Below are positions 38,492 to 48,246 of a DNA stretch of 64,000 nucleotides, one piece after another. How positions within the stretch are numbered: position 1 is the first letter of the stretch; each line of letters starts with the position of its first letter. Position numbers and translations under genes: made by a program. The notes under the pieces were generated by a model. The model saw only the letters and a list, made by a program, of their open reading frames with translations. It ran no database searches and was not told the DNA's origin. The stretch comes from Buttiauxella agrestis (GTDB taxonomy: Bacteria > Pseudomonadota > Gammaproteobacteria > Enterobacterales > Enterobacteriaceae): NCBI RefSeq assembly GCF_900446255.1, contig NZ_UIGI01000001.1:770763-834762 (forward strand), read 5' to 3'.

Positions 38492-39235
38492 ATGTCCGTC
38501 GCATTAGTCACCGGTGGCAGCCGTGGAATCGGCCGAGCCACCGCCATCCTGCTGGCGCAATCCGGCTACAAAGTCGTCGTTAACTTCCTGCAAAACAAGC
38601 AAGCCGCTGATGAAGTCGTCAGCATTATTCGTGCCCACAGCGGCGAGGCGATAGCCATCAAAGCGGATATTGCCGACGAGCTGCAAGTAATGGCGATGTT
38701 TGCAGAAATCGACAAGGTTTACGGCCCTGTGACCGCACTGGTCAACAATGCCGGGATTTTGTTCCAGCAATCTACAGTCGAAGAACTCACGGCTGAACGT
38801 ATTAATCGCGTGATGGCAACCAACGTAACGGGCTATTTTCTTTGCTGCCGTGAAGCGGTAAAACGCATGGCATTGCGCCACGGTGGAAACGGTGGGGCGA
38901 TTGTGAATGTCTCATCGGCGGCATCACGCTTAGGTGCACCAGGGGAATATGTTGATTACGCAGCGTCAAAAGGGGCTGTGGATTCGCTAACCATCGGGCT
39001 TTCTTTGGAAGTTGCTGCCCAGGGTATTCGCGTTAATGGTGTGCGTCCTGGATTAATTTATACCGACATACATGCTTCGGGCGGCGAAGCCGGACGCGTT
39101 GACCGCGTCAAAGATCTCTTGCCGATGAAACGCGGTGGGCAACCGGAAGAAGTGGCGGAAGCTATCGTCTGGTTACTGAGTGAAAAAGCCTCATACGTGA
39201 CGGGCAGTTTCCTCGATTTAGCGGGTGGCAAATAA
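38492..39235 (+). CDS. ygfF: Short-chain dehydrogenase/reductase YgfF
   Basis: 247-residue cytoplasmic NAD(P)-dependent classical SDR. Cofactor motif TGGSRGIGRA lies at 7-16, NNAG near 85-88, catalytic Ser in VNVSSAASR and the YxxxK motif in YVDYAASK. Equal in length to E. coli YgfF, also beside gcvP; substrate unknown. ATG preceded by CCAGGAGGTAAA. A large hairpin lies just upstream, and the minus-strand terminator of the next operon overlaps its final bases. Confidence 0.93.
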   Translation: MSVALVTGGSRGIGRATAILLAQSGYKVVVNFLQNKQAADEVVSIIRAHSGEAIAIKADIADELQVMAMFAEIDKVYGPVTALVNNAGILFQQSTVEELTAERINRVMATNVTGYFLCCREAVKRMALRHGGNGGAIVNVSSAASRLGAPGEYVDYAASKGAVDSLTIGLSLEVAAQGIRVNGVRPGLIYTDIHASGGEAGRVDRVKDLLPMKRGGQPEEVAEAIVWLLSEKASYVTGSFLDLAGGK

Positions 39236-39273
39236 AAATGGCAGTCGCCTAAAGTTAGAGACGAACTGCCATT
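39231..39273 (-). terminator. Terminator of the MxKDx operon
   Basis: Read on the minus strand: AATGGCAGTTCG / CGACTGCCATT (one bulged base, 14-nt loop) followed by TTTTATTTG. It ends the cytochrome b - oxidoreductase - MxKDx transcript 23 bases after the last stop. Confidence 0.72.
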
Positions 39274-39295
39274 ATCCTGGTGTTAGCTTAGATTA

Positions 39296-39586
39296 TTATT
39301 TTTTATCCATTTCGCCTTTAGACATGCTGTCTTTGGACATACTATCCTTGGCCATTCCATCTTTAGACATATCATCTTTCTTCATTCCGTCTTTGGACAT
39401 GTGGTCCTTAGACATATTATCTTTATTCATACAGTCTTTTTTCATGCTGTCCTTAGAACAGTCATGGGACATTTTCCCCATATTATCTTTAGACATATTG
39501 TCTTTAGCCATATTATCAGCAGCGTTTGCTGCCGTTACGCCAAAGAATAATGCCGAGCACATCAAAGCAGTGTAGAGTTTTTTCAT
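39296..39586 (-). CDS. Secreted Met-rich MxKDx pentapeptide-repeat protein
   Basis: 96-residue precursor with a clear signal peptide (1-22, MKKLYTALMCSALFFGVTAA then NA, cleaved before ADN). The mature 74 residues are almost entirely repeats of the form M-x-K-D-x (for example NMSKD, HMSKD, GMKKD, DMSKD), with 14 methionines, two cysteines and no large hydrophobic residues, so it is probably unfolded and periplasmic. Proteins of this repeat type are annotated as MxKDx repeat family without known function. GAGGAA precedes the ATG. Last gene after a molybdopterin oxidoreductase (41-base gap). I infer a sacrificial, repairable methionine sink for oxidants; metal binding is an alternative. Confidence 0.85.
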   Translation of the reverse strand: MKKLYTALMCSALFFGVTAANAADNMAKDNMSKDNMGKMSHDCSKDSMKKDCMNKDNMSKDHMSKDGMKKDDMSKDGMAKDSMSKDSMSKGEMDKK

Positions 39587-39627
39587 TTTGTATTTCCTCG
39601 TCGTTTTAATAACTACATGGTCAGAAA

Positions 39628-40416
39628 CTAGCTGCCGCCGAACCAGTTATAACCCTGGTCCTCCCAATATCCACCGGGATAGCGATTTGTGACTTCTATA
39701 ACTTGAATATGTTTTGGGTTTTTATATCCCAACTTGGTTGGCATTCTTAATTTCATCGGAAAGCCATATTTACGCGGTAATATTTCGCCGTCGTAAGTCA
39801 ATGCAATGATGGTCTGTGGATGTAATGCCGTCGCCATATCAATGCTGGTGTAGTAATCGTCGGCACATTTAAAACTCACGTAACGGGCATTTAAATCAGC
39901 ACCAATGCCTTTAAGAAATAGCGAAAACGGCACGCCTCCCCATTTTCCAATGGCGCTCCAACCTTCGACGCAAATGTGGCGTGTTACCTGGCTGACCTGC
40001 GCCATCTGGTGCAGTTGTGCCAGCGACCATGGCCGCTTATCTGCCACTAAGCCTGCAACCTCCAGCCGATAATCATCGCCATTAATCGTTGGCGCTTCAT
40101 CCTCGCTATAAAAGGCATTAAACGGGAAAGGACGCGTCATCATGCTTTCGGGATAAACCGGAGCCAGATCGTTGGCATTAAATAACCAGCCCTGGATTCT
40201 GTCGTTAAAGCGCGAAATACCGCTTAATGTAGACTCGACGGATTCATTACTGCTGATATCGCAGCCGGTCAGCATCATTAAACCGCCAAGGGTTAAACCT
40301 TGTTTTAAAAAACGTCGCCGTCCCTCAGATGATAACTGTTTATTAATTTGTTCAGAGGCATCCTGAATAATGACCGCTTTGTCGGAATCCGAAAAAATCT
40401 TCGTTTTATTAGACAT
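39628..40416 (-). CDS. Tat-exported molybdopterin oxidoreductase, sulfite oxidase/MsrP-like
   Basis: 262-residue predicted periplasmic molybdoenzyme. The N-terminus has a twin-arginine motif GRRRFLKQG (residues 32-40) before a hydrophobic stretch ending in LTGC (49-52), which looks like a lipobox; it could be a Tat-exported lipoprotein. The single sulfite-oxidase-type molybdopterin domain follows, with the probable Mo-ligand cysteine in RHICVEGWSAIGKWGG (Cys149). It is shorter than E. coli MsrP (334). AAGGAA precedes the ATG; the gene lies 9 bases after the cytochrome b gene, its likely electron donor. Substrate unknown; methionine sulfoxide reduction is inferred from the Met-rich neighbour. 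Confidence 0.88.
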   Translation of the reverse strand: MSNKTKIFSDSDKAVIIQDASEQINKQLSSEGRRRFLKQGLTLGGLMMLTGCDISSNESVESTLSGISRFNDRIQGWLFNANDLAPVYPESMMTRPFPFNAFYSEDEAPTINGDDYRLEVAGLVADKRPWSLAQLHQMAQVSQVTRHICVEGWSAIGKWGGVPFSLFLKGIGADLNARYVSFKCADDYYTSIDMATALHPQTIIALTYDGEILPRKYGFPMKLRMPTKLGYKNPKHIQVIEVTNRYPGGYWEDQGYNWFGGS

Positions 40417-40425
40417 TATTTTTCC

Positions 40426-41037
40426 TTAGCGCCCACGCAGCATAGCGAGTAAAGTTTTCGGCACCAGCGCGACCATAATTAAATGAATGACGATAAATCC
40501 CACCATGCCGGACATCGCAAAGAAATGGATGAGCCGGGCACTTTCATAGCCGCCGAGTAATTCACGCAGCAATGGAAATTGCACCGATTTCCACACCACA
40601 AAGCCGGAGCACACCAGAATGATCCCGTCGATCATCACGAATAAATACGCCAGCTTTTGCACTGTGTTGTAATGGTTAAGATCGTTATGAGCGAGCTTCC
40701 CACGCAATGCTGAAATAAAATCGCTGATTAATTCACGTGGCGAAAGCGGCCAGAATTTGCGTTTCAGGCGTCCGCTGAAGATATTTATCAGCAAATAAAT
40801 CACGCCATTTATGCCAAATAACCACATCCCCGCAAAATGCCATTGCAACGCGCCGCCTAACCAACCGCCGAGCGTTAACTCATTCGGAAAGCTGAAATTA
40901 AACAGCGGCGAAGCGTTATAAATTCGCCAGCCACTGCTCACCATAATGAGCATGGCAAGGGCATTCAGCCAGTGACAAAGCCTTAGCCATAATGGATGCA
41001 CTATGGCGGGTTTAACCTGAAACGTTGGCGTATCCAT
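40426..41037 (-). CDS. Membrane cytochrome b (b561/thiosulfate reductase type)
   Basis: 203-residue inner-membrane di-haem cytochrome b with four main hydrophobic segments. Candidate haem-ligand histidines are in RLCHWLNALAML, LQWHFAGMWLFG, HFFAMSGM and FIVIHLIMV. Start at 41037 (MDTPTFQVKP) is chosen with GGAAAT upstream; the frame extends to 41100 but the extension is not hydrophobic or conserved-looking. First gene of the three-gene minus-strand operon, it probably passes quinol electrons to the periplasmic molybdoenzyme, as MsrQ does for MsrP. It belongs to a different cytochrome family from MsrQ. Confidence 0.85.
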   Translation of the reverse strand: MDTPTFQVKPAIVHPLWLRLCHWLNALAMLIMVSSGWRIYNASPLFNFSFPNELTLGGWLGGALQWHFAGMWLFGINGVIYLLINIFSGRLKRKFWPLSPRELISDFISALRGKLAHNDLNHYNTVQKLAYLFVMIDGIILVCSGFVVWKSVQFPLLRELLGGYESARLIHFFAMSGMVGFIVIHLIMVALVPKTLLAMLRGR

Positions 41038-41180
41038 CGTTTTATTTCCGGTTATTGCGTTGAAATGAGTGTGGCTCAAATCTGTTCGCCAAAGTCTCAC
41101 GAAAAGTTAAATTAAATGTGATAACTCCACGCTCGAATGTTGTATAGACTCCTTCTAAGAGAGGCAGATAAGGCAAAGCA

Positions 41181-41891
41181 ATGAAGCCGAAAAAGTTGTT
41201 AATCGTTGAGGATGACGAAAATATTGCTGAACTCCTGCAACTGCATTTGCGGGAAGAAGGTTATGAAATTGTCCATGCGGCAGATGGTTCGCAGGGGCTG
41301 GAATTGCTAAAACAGGGCGGATGGGACGCTCTGATTCTGGATTTGATGCTCCCCGGTGTCGATGGCCTGGAAATATGTCGCTACGCCCGCACCATGACGC
41401 GTTATACGCCGATTGTGATGATTAGCGCGCGTTCCAGCGAAACGCACCGGGTTCTGGGGCTGGAACTGGGGGCTGATGACTACCTGGCAAAACCGTTTTC
41501 AATGCTGGAGCTAGTGGCACGCGTCAAAGCGCTATTTCGCCGCCAGGAAGCAATGAGCCAGAACCTGATGCAGGATGCCGGAACGCTCACCTTTGAAAGG
41601 CTGACTATCGACCCCCTTGCCCGTGATGTGCGGCTGAGAAATCAGCCTGTTGAACTGACACCGCGTGAGTTTGATTTGCTATGGTTTTTTGCCAAGCACC
41701 CCGGCAAAGTTTTCTCGCGGCTTAATCTGCTTAACCAGGTGTGGGGTTATCAACACGAAGGCTACGAACACACCGTAAACACCCATATCAACCGCTTACG
41801 TATCAAGATTGAAGATAACCCCGCAGAGCCTGAATTCATTCTGACGGTGTGGGGAAAAGGGTATAAATTCATTGCACCTCGACACGAGTAA
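41181..41891 (+). CDS. OmpR/PhoB-family response regulator
   Basis: 236-residue cytoplasmic regulator. The receiver domain (1-120) has the acidic pair Glu10-Asp11-Asp12, phosphoacceptor Asp54 in LILDLMLPG and the conserved lysine in DDYLAKPF. The C-terminal winged-helix domain (about 135-232) carries LTPREFDLLWFF and the HINRLRIKIEDNP recognition region. Divergent from the cytochrome b operon (143 bases between starts), so that operon is the obvious target. The sensor gene follows after 3 bases. The specific E. coli orthologue is not clear. Confidence 0.93.
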   Translation: MKPKKLLIVEDDENIAELLQLHLREEGYEIVHAADGSQGLELLKQGGWDALILDLMLPGVDGLEICRYARTMTRYTPIVMISARSSETHRVLGLELGADDYLAKPFSMLELVARVKALFRRQEAMSQNLMQDAGTLTFERLTIDPLARDVRLRNQPVELTPREFDLLWFFAKHPGKVFSRLNLLNQVWGYQHEGYEHTVNTHINRLRIKIEDNPAEPEFILTVWGKGYKFIAPRHE

Positions 41892-41894
41892 ACC

Positions 41895-43361
41895 ATGCGA
41901 AAACTCACGCTTTCCCAGCGCCTGACACTGGTTTTTGCGTTGCTGCTAATCACCTCTTGTTCATTGTTGGGGTGGCTGCAAATTCGCACCAGCACGCAAT
42001 ATAGCCAGGCGGTGATACAACAACTTTCTGGTTCGCTCGCGGAGCACATCAACCAAAGCTACCCGCTGCTTGGTCAGGATGGTCTGAACAATGATTCTGT
42101 GCGCAGTCTGTTTGATCACCTGATGACGGTAAACCCAAGTGTTGAGGTTTATCTGCTTGATCAAAAAGGCAATATTATTGGTGATGCAGCGCCACCGAAT
42201 CATATTAAACGCCATCATGTGGATTTGGAGCCGATTCAGGCCGCTCTCGATAAACAACAATTTCCACTCTACGGCGACGACCCGCGCAGTGCTGACGGCA
42301 AAAAAGTGTTTAGCGTCGCGGCAATGATGCAAAACGGCGAGGTTAAGGGTTACTTGTACATCATTTTGCTGGGTGAAAATTACAATGCCCTGGCAAACGA
42401 TGCGCGATTTAATACCATTTCAAAAGTAGTGCTGCTGACCATAGGCCTGATTGCATTATTAGGTCTGATTGTCGGTGGCCTGGCATTTCGCTGGATAACG
42501 CGGCCTCTGCGTTCGCTTTCACGCCAGGTGAACGCACTGGAAACGGGCGGCATGGCTGAGATGCAGGCCATGGCGGCACTACCGCTTGATAAATCAAGCA
42601 GTAACGATGAAATTAGCCTGCTGCGCCAGGGGGTTATCACGATGGCGCGCCGTATTTCAGAACAGTGGCATCGGCTTTCACAGCAAGATCAACTGCGCCG
42701 AGAATTCATTGCCAATATTTCCCATGACTTACGCACGCCATTGACGTCGATGCACGGTTATCTTGAAAGCTTATCTGTGATGTCGGCGACGCTTTCGGAA
42801 GCTGAGAAAAAACGTTATCTGGAAATCGCTTTAGCGCAGAGCCAGAAAGTCCGCACCCTTGCGCAATCATTGTTTGAGTTAGCGCGTCTGGAATATGGCG
42901 TTGTGAAGCCGCAAAAAGAACGCTTTTGTCTCGGTGAGTTATTGCAGGATGTCTTCCAGAAATTTGAGTTGATGACCCAGACACGGCAATTACAGCTGGT
43001 CGCTGATATCCAGCCAGGTTTGCCGCTGATCGATGCAGATTTGGGGATGATTGAGCGGGTGCTGACTAATCTGCTGGATAATGCGATTCGCCATACCCCG
43101 GAGCAGGGAGCCGTTGCGGTTCGCTTGTGGAAAGAGGGCGAAAAAGTCATGGTGCAGATAAGCGATAACGGGCCTGGTATTCCGCAGGAACTCAAGGAAG
43201 GTTTGTTTGTGCGTCCGTCGATAGTCAGCCAGTCTCATGTCAGAGTCGGCGGTTTGGGGCTGATGATTGTGCGCCAGATGCTGCAACTTCATGGCAGCGA
43301 TATTGCGCTGGTGGAAGGACCCGAAACCGGAGCCTGCTTCCGTTTTGGATTGCCGACTTAA
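41895..43361 (+). CDS. Membrane sensor histidine kinase
   Basis: 488-residue inner-membrane kinase partnered with the preceding regulator. TM1 spans about 8-28, a periplasmic sensor domain of about 150 residues follows, TM2 about 178-199, then a HAMP linker (RWITRPLRSLSRQV). The HisKA box NISHDLRTPLTSMHGYL (His277) and the ATPase N, G1 and G2 boxes (NLLDNAIRHT, ISDNGPGIP, GGLGLMIV) complete it. The periplasmic domain has no strong recognisable signature. As HprS senses oxidants for MsrPQ, it may sense periplasmic oxidation; this is inference. Confidence 0.93.
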   Translation: MRKLTLSQRLTLVFALLLITSCSLLGWLQIRTSTQYSQAVIQQLSGSLAEHINQSYPLLGQDGLNNDSVRSLFDHLMTVNPSVEVYLLDQKGNIIGDAAPPNHIKRHHVDLEPIQAALDKQQFPLYGDDPRSADGKKVFSVAAMMQNGEVKGYLYIILLGENYNALANDARFNTISKVVLLTIGLIALLGLIVGGLAFRWITRPLRSLSRQVNALETGGMAEMQAMAALPLDKSSSNDEISLLRQGVITMARRISEQWHRLSQQDQLRREFIANISHDLRTPLTSMHGYLESLSVMSATLSEAEKKRYLEIALAQSQKVRTLAQSLFELARLEYGVVKPQKERFCLGELLQDVFQKFELMTQTRQLQLVADIQPGLPLIDADLGMIERVLTNLLDNAIRHTPEQGAVAVRLWKEGEKVMVQISDNGPGIPQELKEGLFVRPSIVSQSHVRVGGLGLMIVRQMLQLHGSDIALVEGPETGACFRFGLPT

Positions 43362-43365
43362 GAAA

Positions 43366-43392
43366 AACACCGCTCGCGTTGCAAGCGGTGTT
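43366..43392 (-). terminator. Terminator of ccp (possibly shared with the kinase gene)
   Basis: AACACCGCT / AGCGGTGTT stem with a 9-nt loop in the convergent gap. On the minus strand it is followed by TTTTC; on the plus strand only a weak TTCATGATTTTT follows. Confidence 0.75.
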
Positions 43393-43400
43393 CATGATTT

Positions 43401-44792
43401 TTAAGGAATCGGATAAGGAGTATACACGCCGTTTAGCGTGTGCAGGAACGCCACAATATCATCGACTTCGTTTTGTGGGAGCGTAGTCCCCACCTGATAT
43501 TTCAGCATTTGTTTTACCGCTTCATCCAACGTCTTAACATCCCCACGGTGGAAATATGGCGCTGTCAGCGCAACGTTTCGTAGTGTTGGAACCTTCTGGC
43601 GCAGGCGATCCCTGATATCTTTAGTGACATTCATACGCCCAATATCCGCAGAAGTGACTTCTCCAAACCCAAAATCTTTTTTCAACCCGAGTGGTTCAAA
43701 AGAGCGACCGCCGAGAATTTTACCGGTGTGGCAGGTGGCGCACTTGTTCTCTTTAAATAGCCTGTAGCCCTGTTTTTGCTGTGCGGTGAGGGCGTTTTCA
43801 TCGCCACGTAGATAATTATCAAAAGGAGCGTTTGGCGTGATCAGTGTCTTTTCAAATTCAGCAATGGCATCGGTAATGGTCGTGCCTGAGAAACCCTGCG
43901 GATAGACGGCCGTGAAATCGCGGGTCAGGATTGGGTCTTGCTTGAGTTTGTCAGTAATTTGATCCCAGGATTTTGATGCCATCTCAATCGGATTGAGCGG
44001 GGGACCACCCGCCTGGGCCTGAAGGTCGGCGGCACGCCCGTCCCAAAACTGCTCAATATTAAAGACGGAGTTAAACACGGTTGGCGCATTGATTGGACCA
44101 ATTTCCCCGCCCACGCCCTGTGAGGTTTTTAGCCCGTCAACACCACCGGCACCCAGCTGATGGCAATGCGCGCAGGAAATTGAATTATCACCAGACAAAC
44201 GCGGGTCGTGATAAAGCCGCATGCCTAACGCGACTTTCTGCCCGTCGACAGGAATAGAGCGTGGAATCGGTTGAACCGGTTCATTGCGACGATTTTCGGC
44301 CATATCAGGGGCGGCGTAATATTCAAGGCGCTGTTTTTGGATCCACTCCAGAAGCGTGGCGCGCTCCTGTTCATTCATGTGGCCCGCCCAGTGCAGCGCG
44401 GTATAGCGAGTCGGCGGCATGGTTTCATGTTCCATAACCCACTCGATTTTATTGAGATCGCTTTGCGGCGCAGCACTGCTTTCAAGCAGACTTTCGCGGA
44501 TATCGGTCAGATTGAAAGATTTGTAACCAAGCTGGATATCGTACTCCATCAGCTGTTTTGCCACCGGGAAGGTCGCATAAAAAGGTAGCTTTGCCTCCGG
44601 GGTATGGCAGTAATCACAGCCCTTTTCATTGAGGATGCCGAGTACGCTGGCACTGAGTGGGGGAAGATTGGCGGTTGTTGCAGCTAACTGATTACGGTCG
44701 GTGTCGTGGTAATGCACATACCCGACCAGACTGAGATATCCCACAATACCGAGACTTATAGCTGCGGTGAGCAACCTGGTAGTTTTTCTCAT
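43401..44792 (-). CDS. ccp: Tri-haem cytochrome c peroxidase (YhjA/Ccp-like)
   Basis: 463-residue membrane-anchored periplasmic peroxidase reducing H2O2 with quinol-derived electrons. An uncleaved N-terminal anchor (about 7-25) is followed by three CxxCH haem sites: CDYCH (59-63), CAHCH (207-211) and CATCH (351-355). The extra N-terminal haem distinguishes it from classical di-haem peroxidases and matches E. coli YhjA/Ccp, which supports anaerobic H2O2 respiration and is OxyR/FNR controlled. Start 44792 (MRKTTRLLTA) has GGAAAGGA upstream; the open frame to 44843 adds a non-conserved leader. In E. coli the gene is elsewhere; here it is next to the oxidant-module genes. Confidence 0.94.
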   Translation of the reverse strand: MRKTTRLLTAAISLGIVGYLSLVGYVHYHDTDRNQLAATTANLPPLSASVLGILNEKGCDYCHTPEAKLPFYATFPVAKQLMEYDIQLGYKSFNLTDIRESLLESSAAPQSDLNKIEWVMEHETMPPTRYTALHWAGHMNEQERATLLEWIQKQRLEYYAAPDMAENRRNEPVQPIPRSIPVDGQKVALGMRLYHDPRLSGDNSISCAHCHQLGAGGVDGLKTSQGVGGEIGPINAPTVFNSVFNIEQFWDGRAADLQAQAGGPPLNPIEMASKSWDQITDKLKQDPILTRDFTAVYPQGFSGTTITDAIAEFEKTLITPNAPFDNYLRGDENALTAQQKQGYRLFKENKCATCHTGKILGGRSFEPLGLKKDFGFGEVTSADIGRMNVTKDIRDRLRQKVPTLRNVALTAPYFHRGDVKTLDEAVKQMLKYQVGTTLPQNEVDDIVAFLHTLNGVYTPYPIP

Positions 44793-44888
44793 GCTGTTGT
44801 CCTTTCCAGAGATAAAAGCCGAATCAAGGCGATTCGTAACCACACTGTTTTTGTGGCCTTATCATCTGCAATGACAACGAAAGGATTG

Positions 44889-44902
44889 TTGCGTCTTATC
44901 AA
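44889..44902 (-). promoter_or_regulatory. Candidate FNR site upstream of ccp
   Basis: TTGCGTCTTATCAA matches TTGAT-N4-ATCAA at 8 of 10 positions, about 100 bases before the ccp start. FNR activation is known for E. coli ccp. Confidence 0.5.
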
Positions 44903-44950
44903 AGAGAAAGCGCGAGGTTGCCTATCATTCGGATAGGTTTCACCGATGTC

Positions 44951-44978
44951 AAAAAAACAAAGGGCGCCGAAGCGCCCT
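44951..44978 (-). terminator. Terminator of bglA
   Basis: On the minus strand GGGCGC / GCGCCC with a TTCG tetraloop followed by TTTGTTTTTTT, just after the bglA stop codon. Confidence 0.92.
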
Positions 44979-44986
44979 TAAATCAT

Positions 44987-46504
<1,518 letters not shown>

Positions 46505-46533
46505 CTAACAAATGAGAATTAATTGTCACGATA

Positions 46534-46562
46534 TAACAAATCACGGTTATTGTGATTTGTTA
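46534..46562. promoter_or_regulatory. Perfect palindrome between bglA and its regulator (operator candidate)
   Basis: TAACAAATCAC / GTGATTTGTTA is an 11-bp perfect inverted repeat with a 7-base spacer, about 115-140 bases before the bglA ATG and 24 bases after the rpiR-type stop codon. No T-tract follows on the minus strand, so an operator is more likely than a terminator. The neighbouring SIS-domain regulator is the obvious ligand. Confidence 0.6.
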
Positions 46563-46585
46563 CATGTAAAAAACAGCCTGTTTTT

Positions 46586-47314
46586 TTACGCCATTTTCTT
46601 AACCAGTTTGCGGCCAATGGTTTCTAAAATATAAATAACAGGAATTTGTGTGGTGATGTCATAAACTCCGCCGACACGGGTAAGTGGAATGTGCCAGGAG
46701 ATATTAAAATCGGCGAACCTTGCCAGCGCTGAGTTTTCGTGGCTGGTGATGGAGAGTACCTTGCAGTTATGCAGACTGAACTGGCTGGCAAAGCGCAGGA
46801 TTTCTTCGGTTTCGCCGGAAACGGAAAGCACAATCGCCAGCGCGTTTTTCGCCATGTCATTGGTGACAGGGAAATAAGGGTCATCAATATGGTTGCTAAA
46901 TTTACCGACGTTAGAGAAGAAGCGAGCGCCATATTTCGCTAATGCGCCAGAGGTGCCTGCGCCAACAAATATAATTCGTTCTGATGAACAAATAATATCA
47001 ACGGCCTGGTCAATTAAATTATCAAACTCTTCATTATTAGTGCTTTTAAAAAAGCTGATGATTTCGCTTGGGCCAAAATTAACTAACTGCTCATCATTTT
47101 GTTCAAGATATAATTTAAAGCGCACACGAAATTCAGAATAACCTTCACAGTTTAATTTGCGACAAAAGCGCAGCACCGTGGTTGTGGAAACGCCCGCCGC
47201 ATCGGCTAACTCGCGAATAGTCATGTACATCACTTTGTCGCGATTTTTGATGACAAAGTTATAGACCATCATTTCCAGGCCGTTTAGCCTGGCAATTGCT
47301 GCATGAGTGAACAT
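46586..47314 (-). CDS. RpiR/MurR-family transcriptional regulator
   Basis: 242-residue cytoplasmic regulator. The N-terminal helix-turn-helix (about 25-75, ELADAAGVSTTTVLRFCRKL) is followed by a SIS sugar-phosphate-binding domain (about 100-235, FVGAGTSGALAKYGARF and VLSVSGETEEIL). The family senses phosphosugars. Position directly upstream of bglA on the same strand suggests that it controls bglA in response to a phosphorylated beta-glucoside. E. coli K-12 lacks such a gene here. Confidence 0.9.
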   Translation of the reverse strand: MFTHAAIARLNGLEMMVYNFVIKNRDKVMYMTIRELADAAGVSTTTVLRFCRKLNCEGYSEFRVRFKLYLEQNDEQLVNFGPSEIISFFKSTNNEEFDNLIDQAVDIICSSERIIFVGAGTSGALAKYGARFFSNVGKFSNHIDDPYFPVTNDMAKNALAIVLSVSGETEEILRFASQFSLHNCKVLSITSHENSALARFADFNISWHIPLTRVGGVYDITTQIPVIYILETIGRKLVKKMA

Positions 47315-47456
47315 TAAATTAACCAGCCTTTTTCGTGCGCACGAGAGTGATAACTAACGACATAGTGCCATATTTCGCCTCAGCTTTCGCCCCCGTAGGG
47401 ACTTCGTCCGCCAGGCAAATGTGTCTGTGGTGTATGAGTATGGTTATCAACGCTGA

Positions 47457-48206
<750 letters not shown>

Positions 48207-48210
48207 TCAA

Positions 48211-48237
48211 CCGTCGCCCGCGTGAGCAGGGCGACGG
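48211..48237. terminator. Hairpin between yqfA and ygfZ
   Basis: CCGTCGCCC / GGGCGACGG with a 9-nt loop in the 40-base convergent gap, followed on the plus strand by CGGGTTCTTTT. It probably ends yqfA. Confidence 0.7.
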
Positions 48238-48246
48238 CGGGTTCTT

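Noticed and set aside
39300-39500. Tandem short repeats resembling a CRISPR or satellite array
   Set aside because: The unit is 15 bases and stays in codon register of the MxKDx protein; there are no spacers.
39225-39575. Plus-strand frame with LSLDILSL-type repeats
   Set aside because: It is the complement of the MxKDx repeat gene; the minus strand has the signal peptide, Shine-Dalgarno and operon context.
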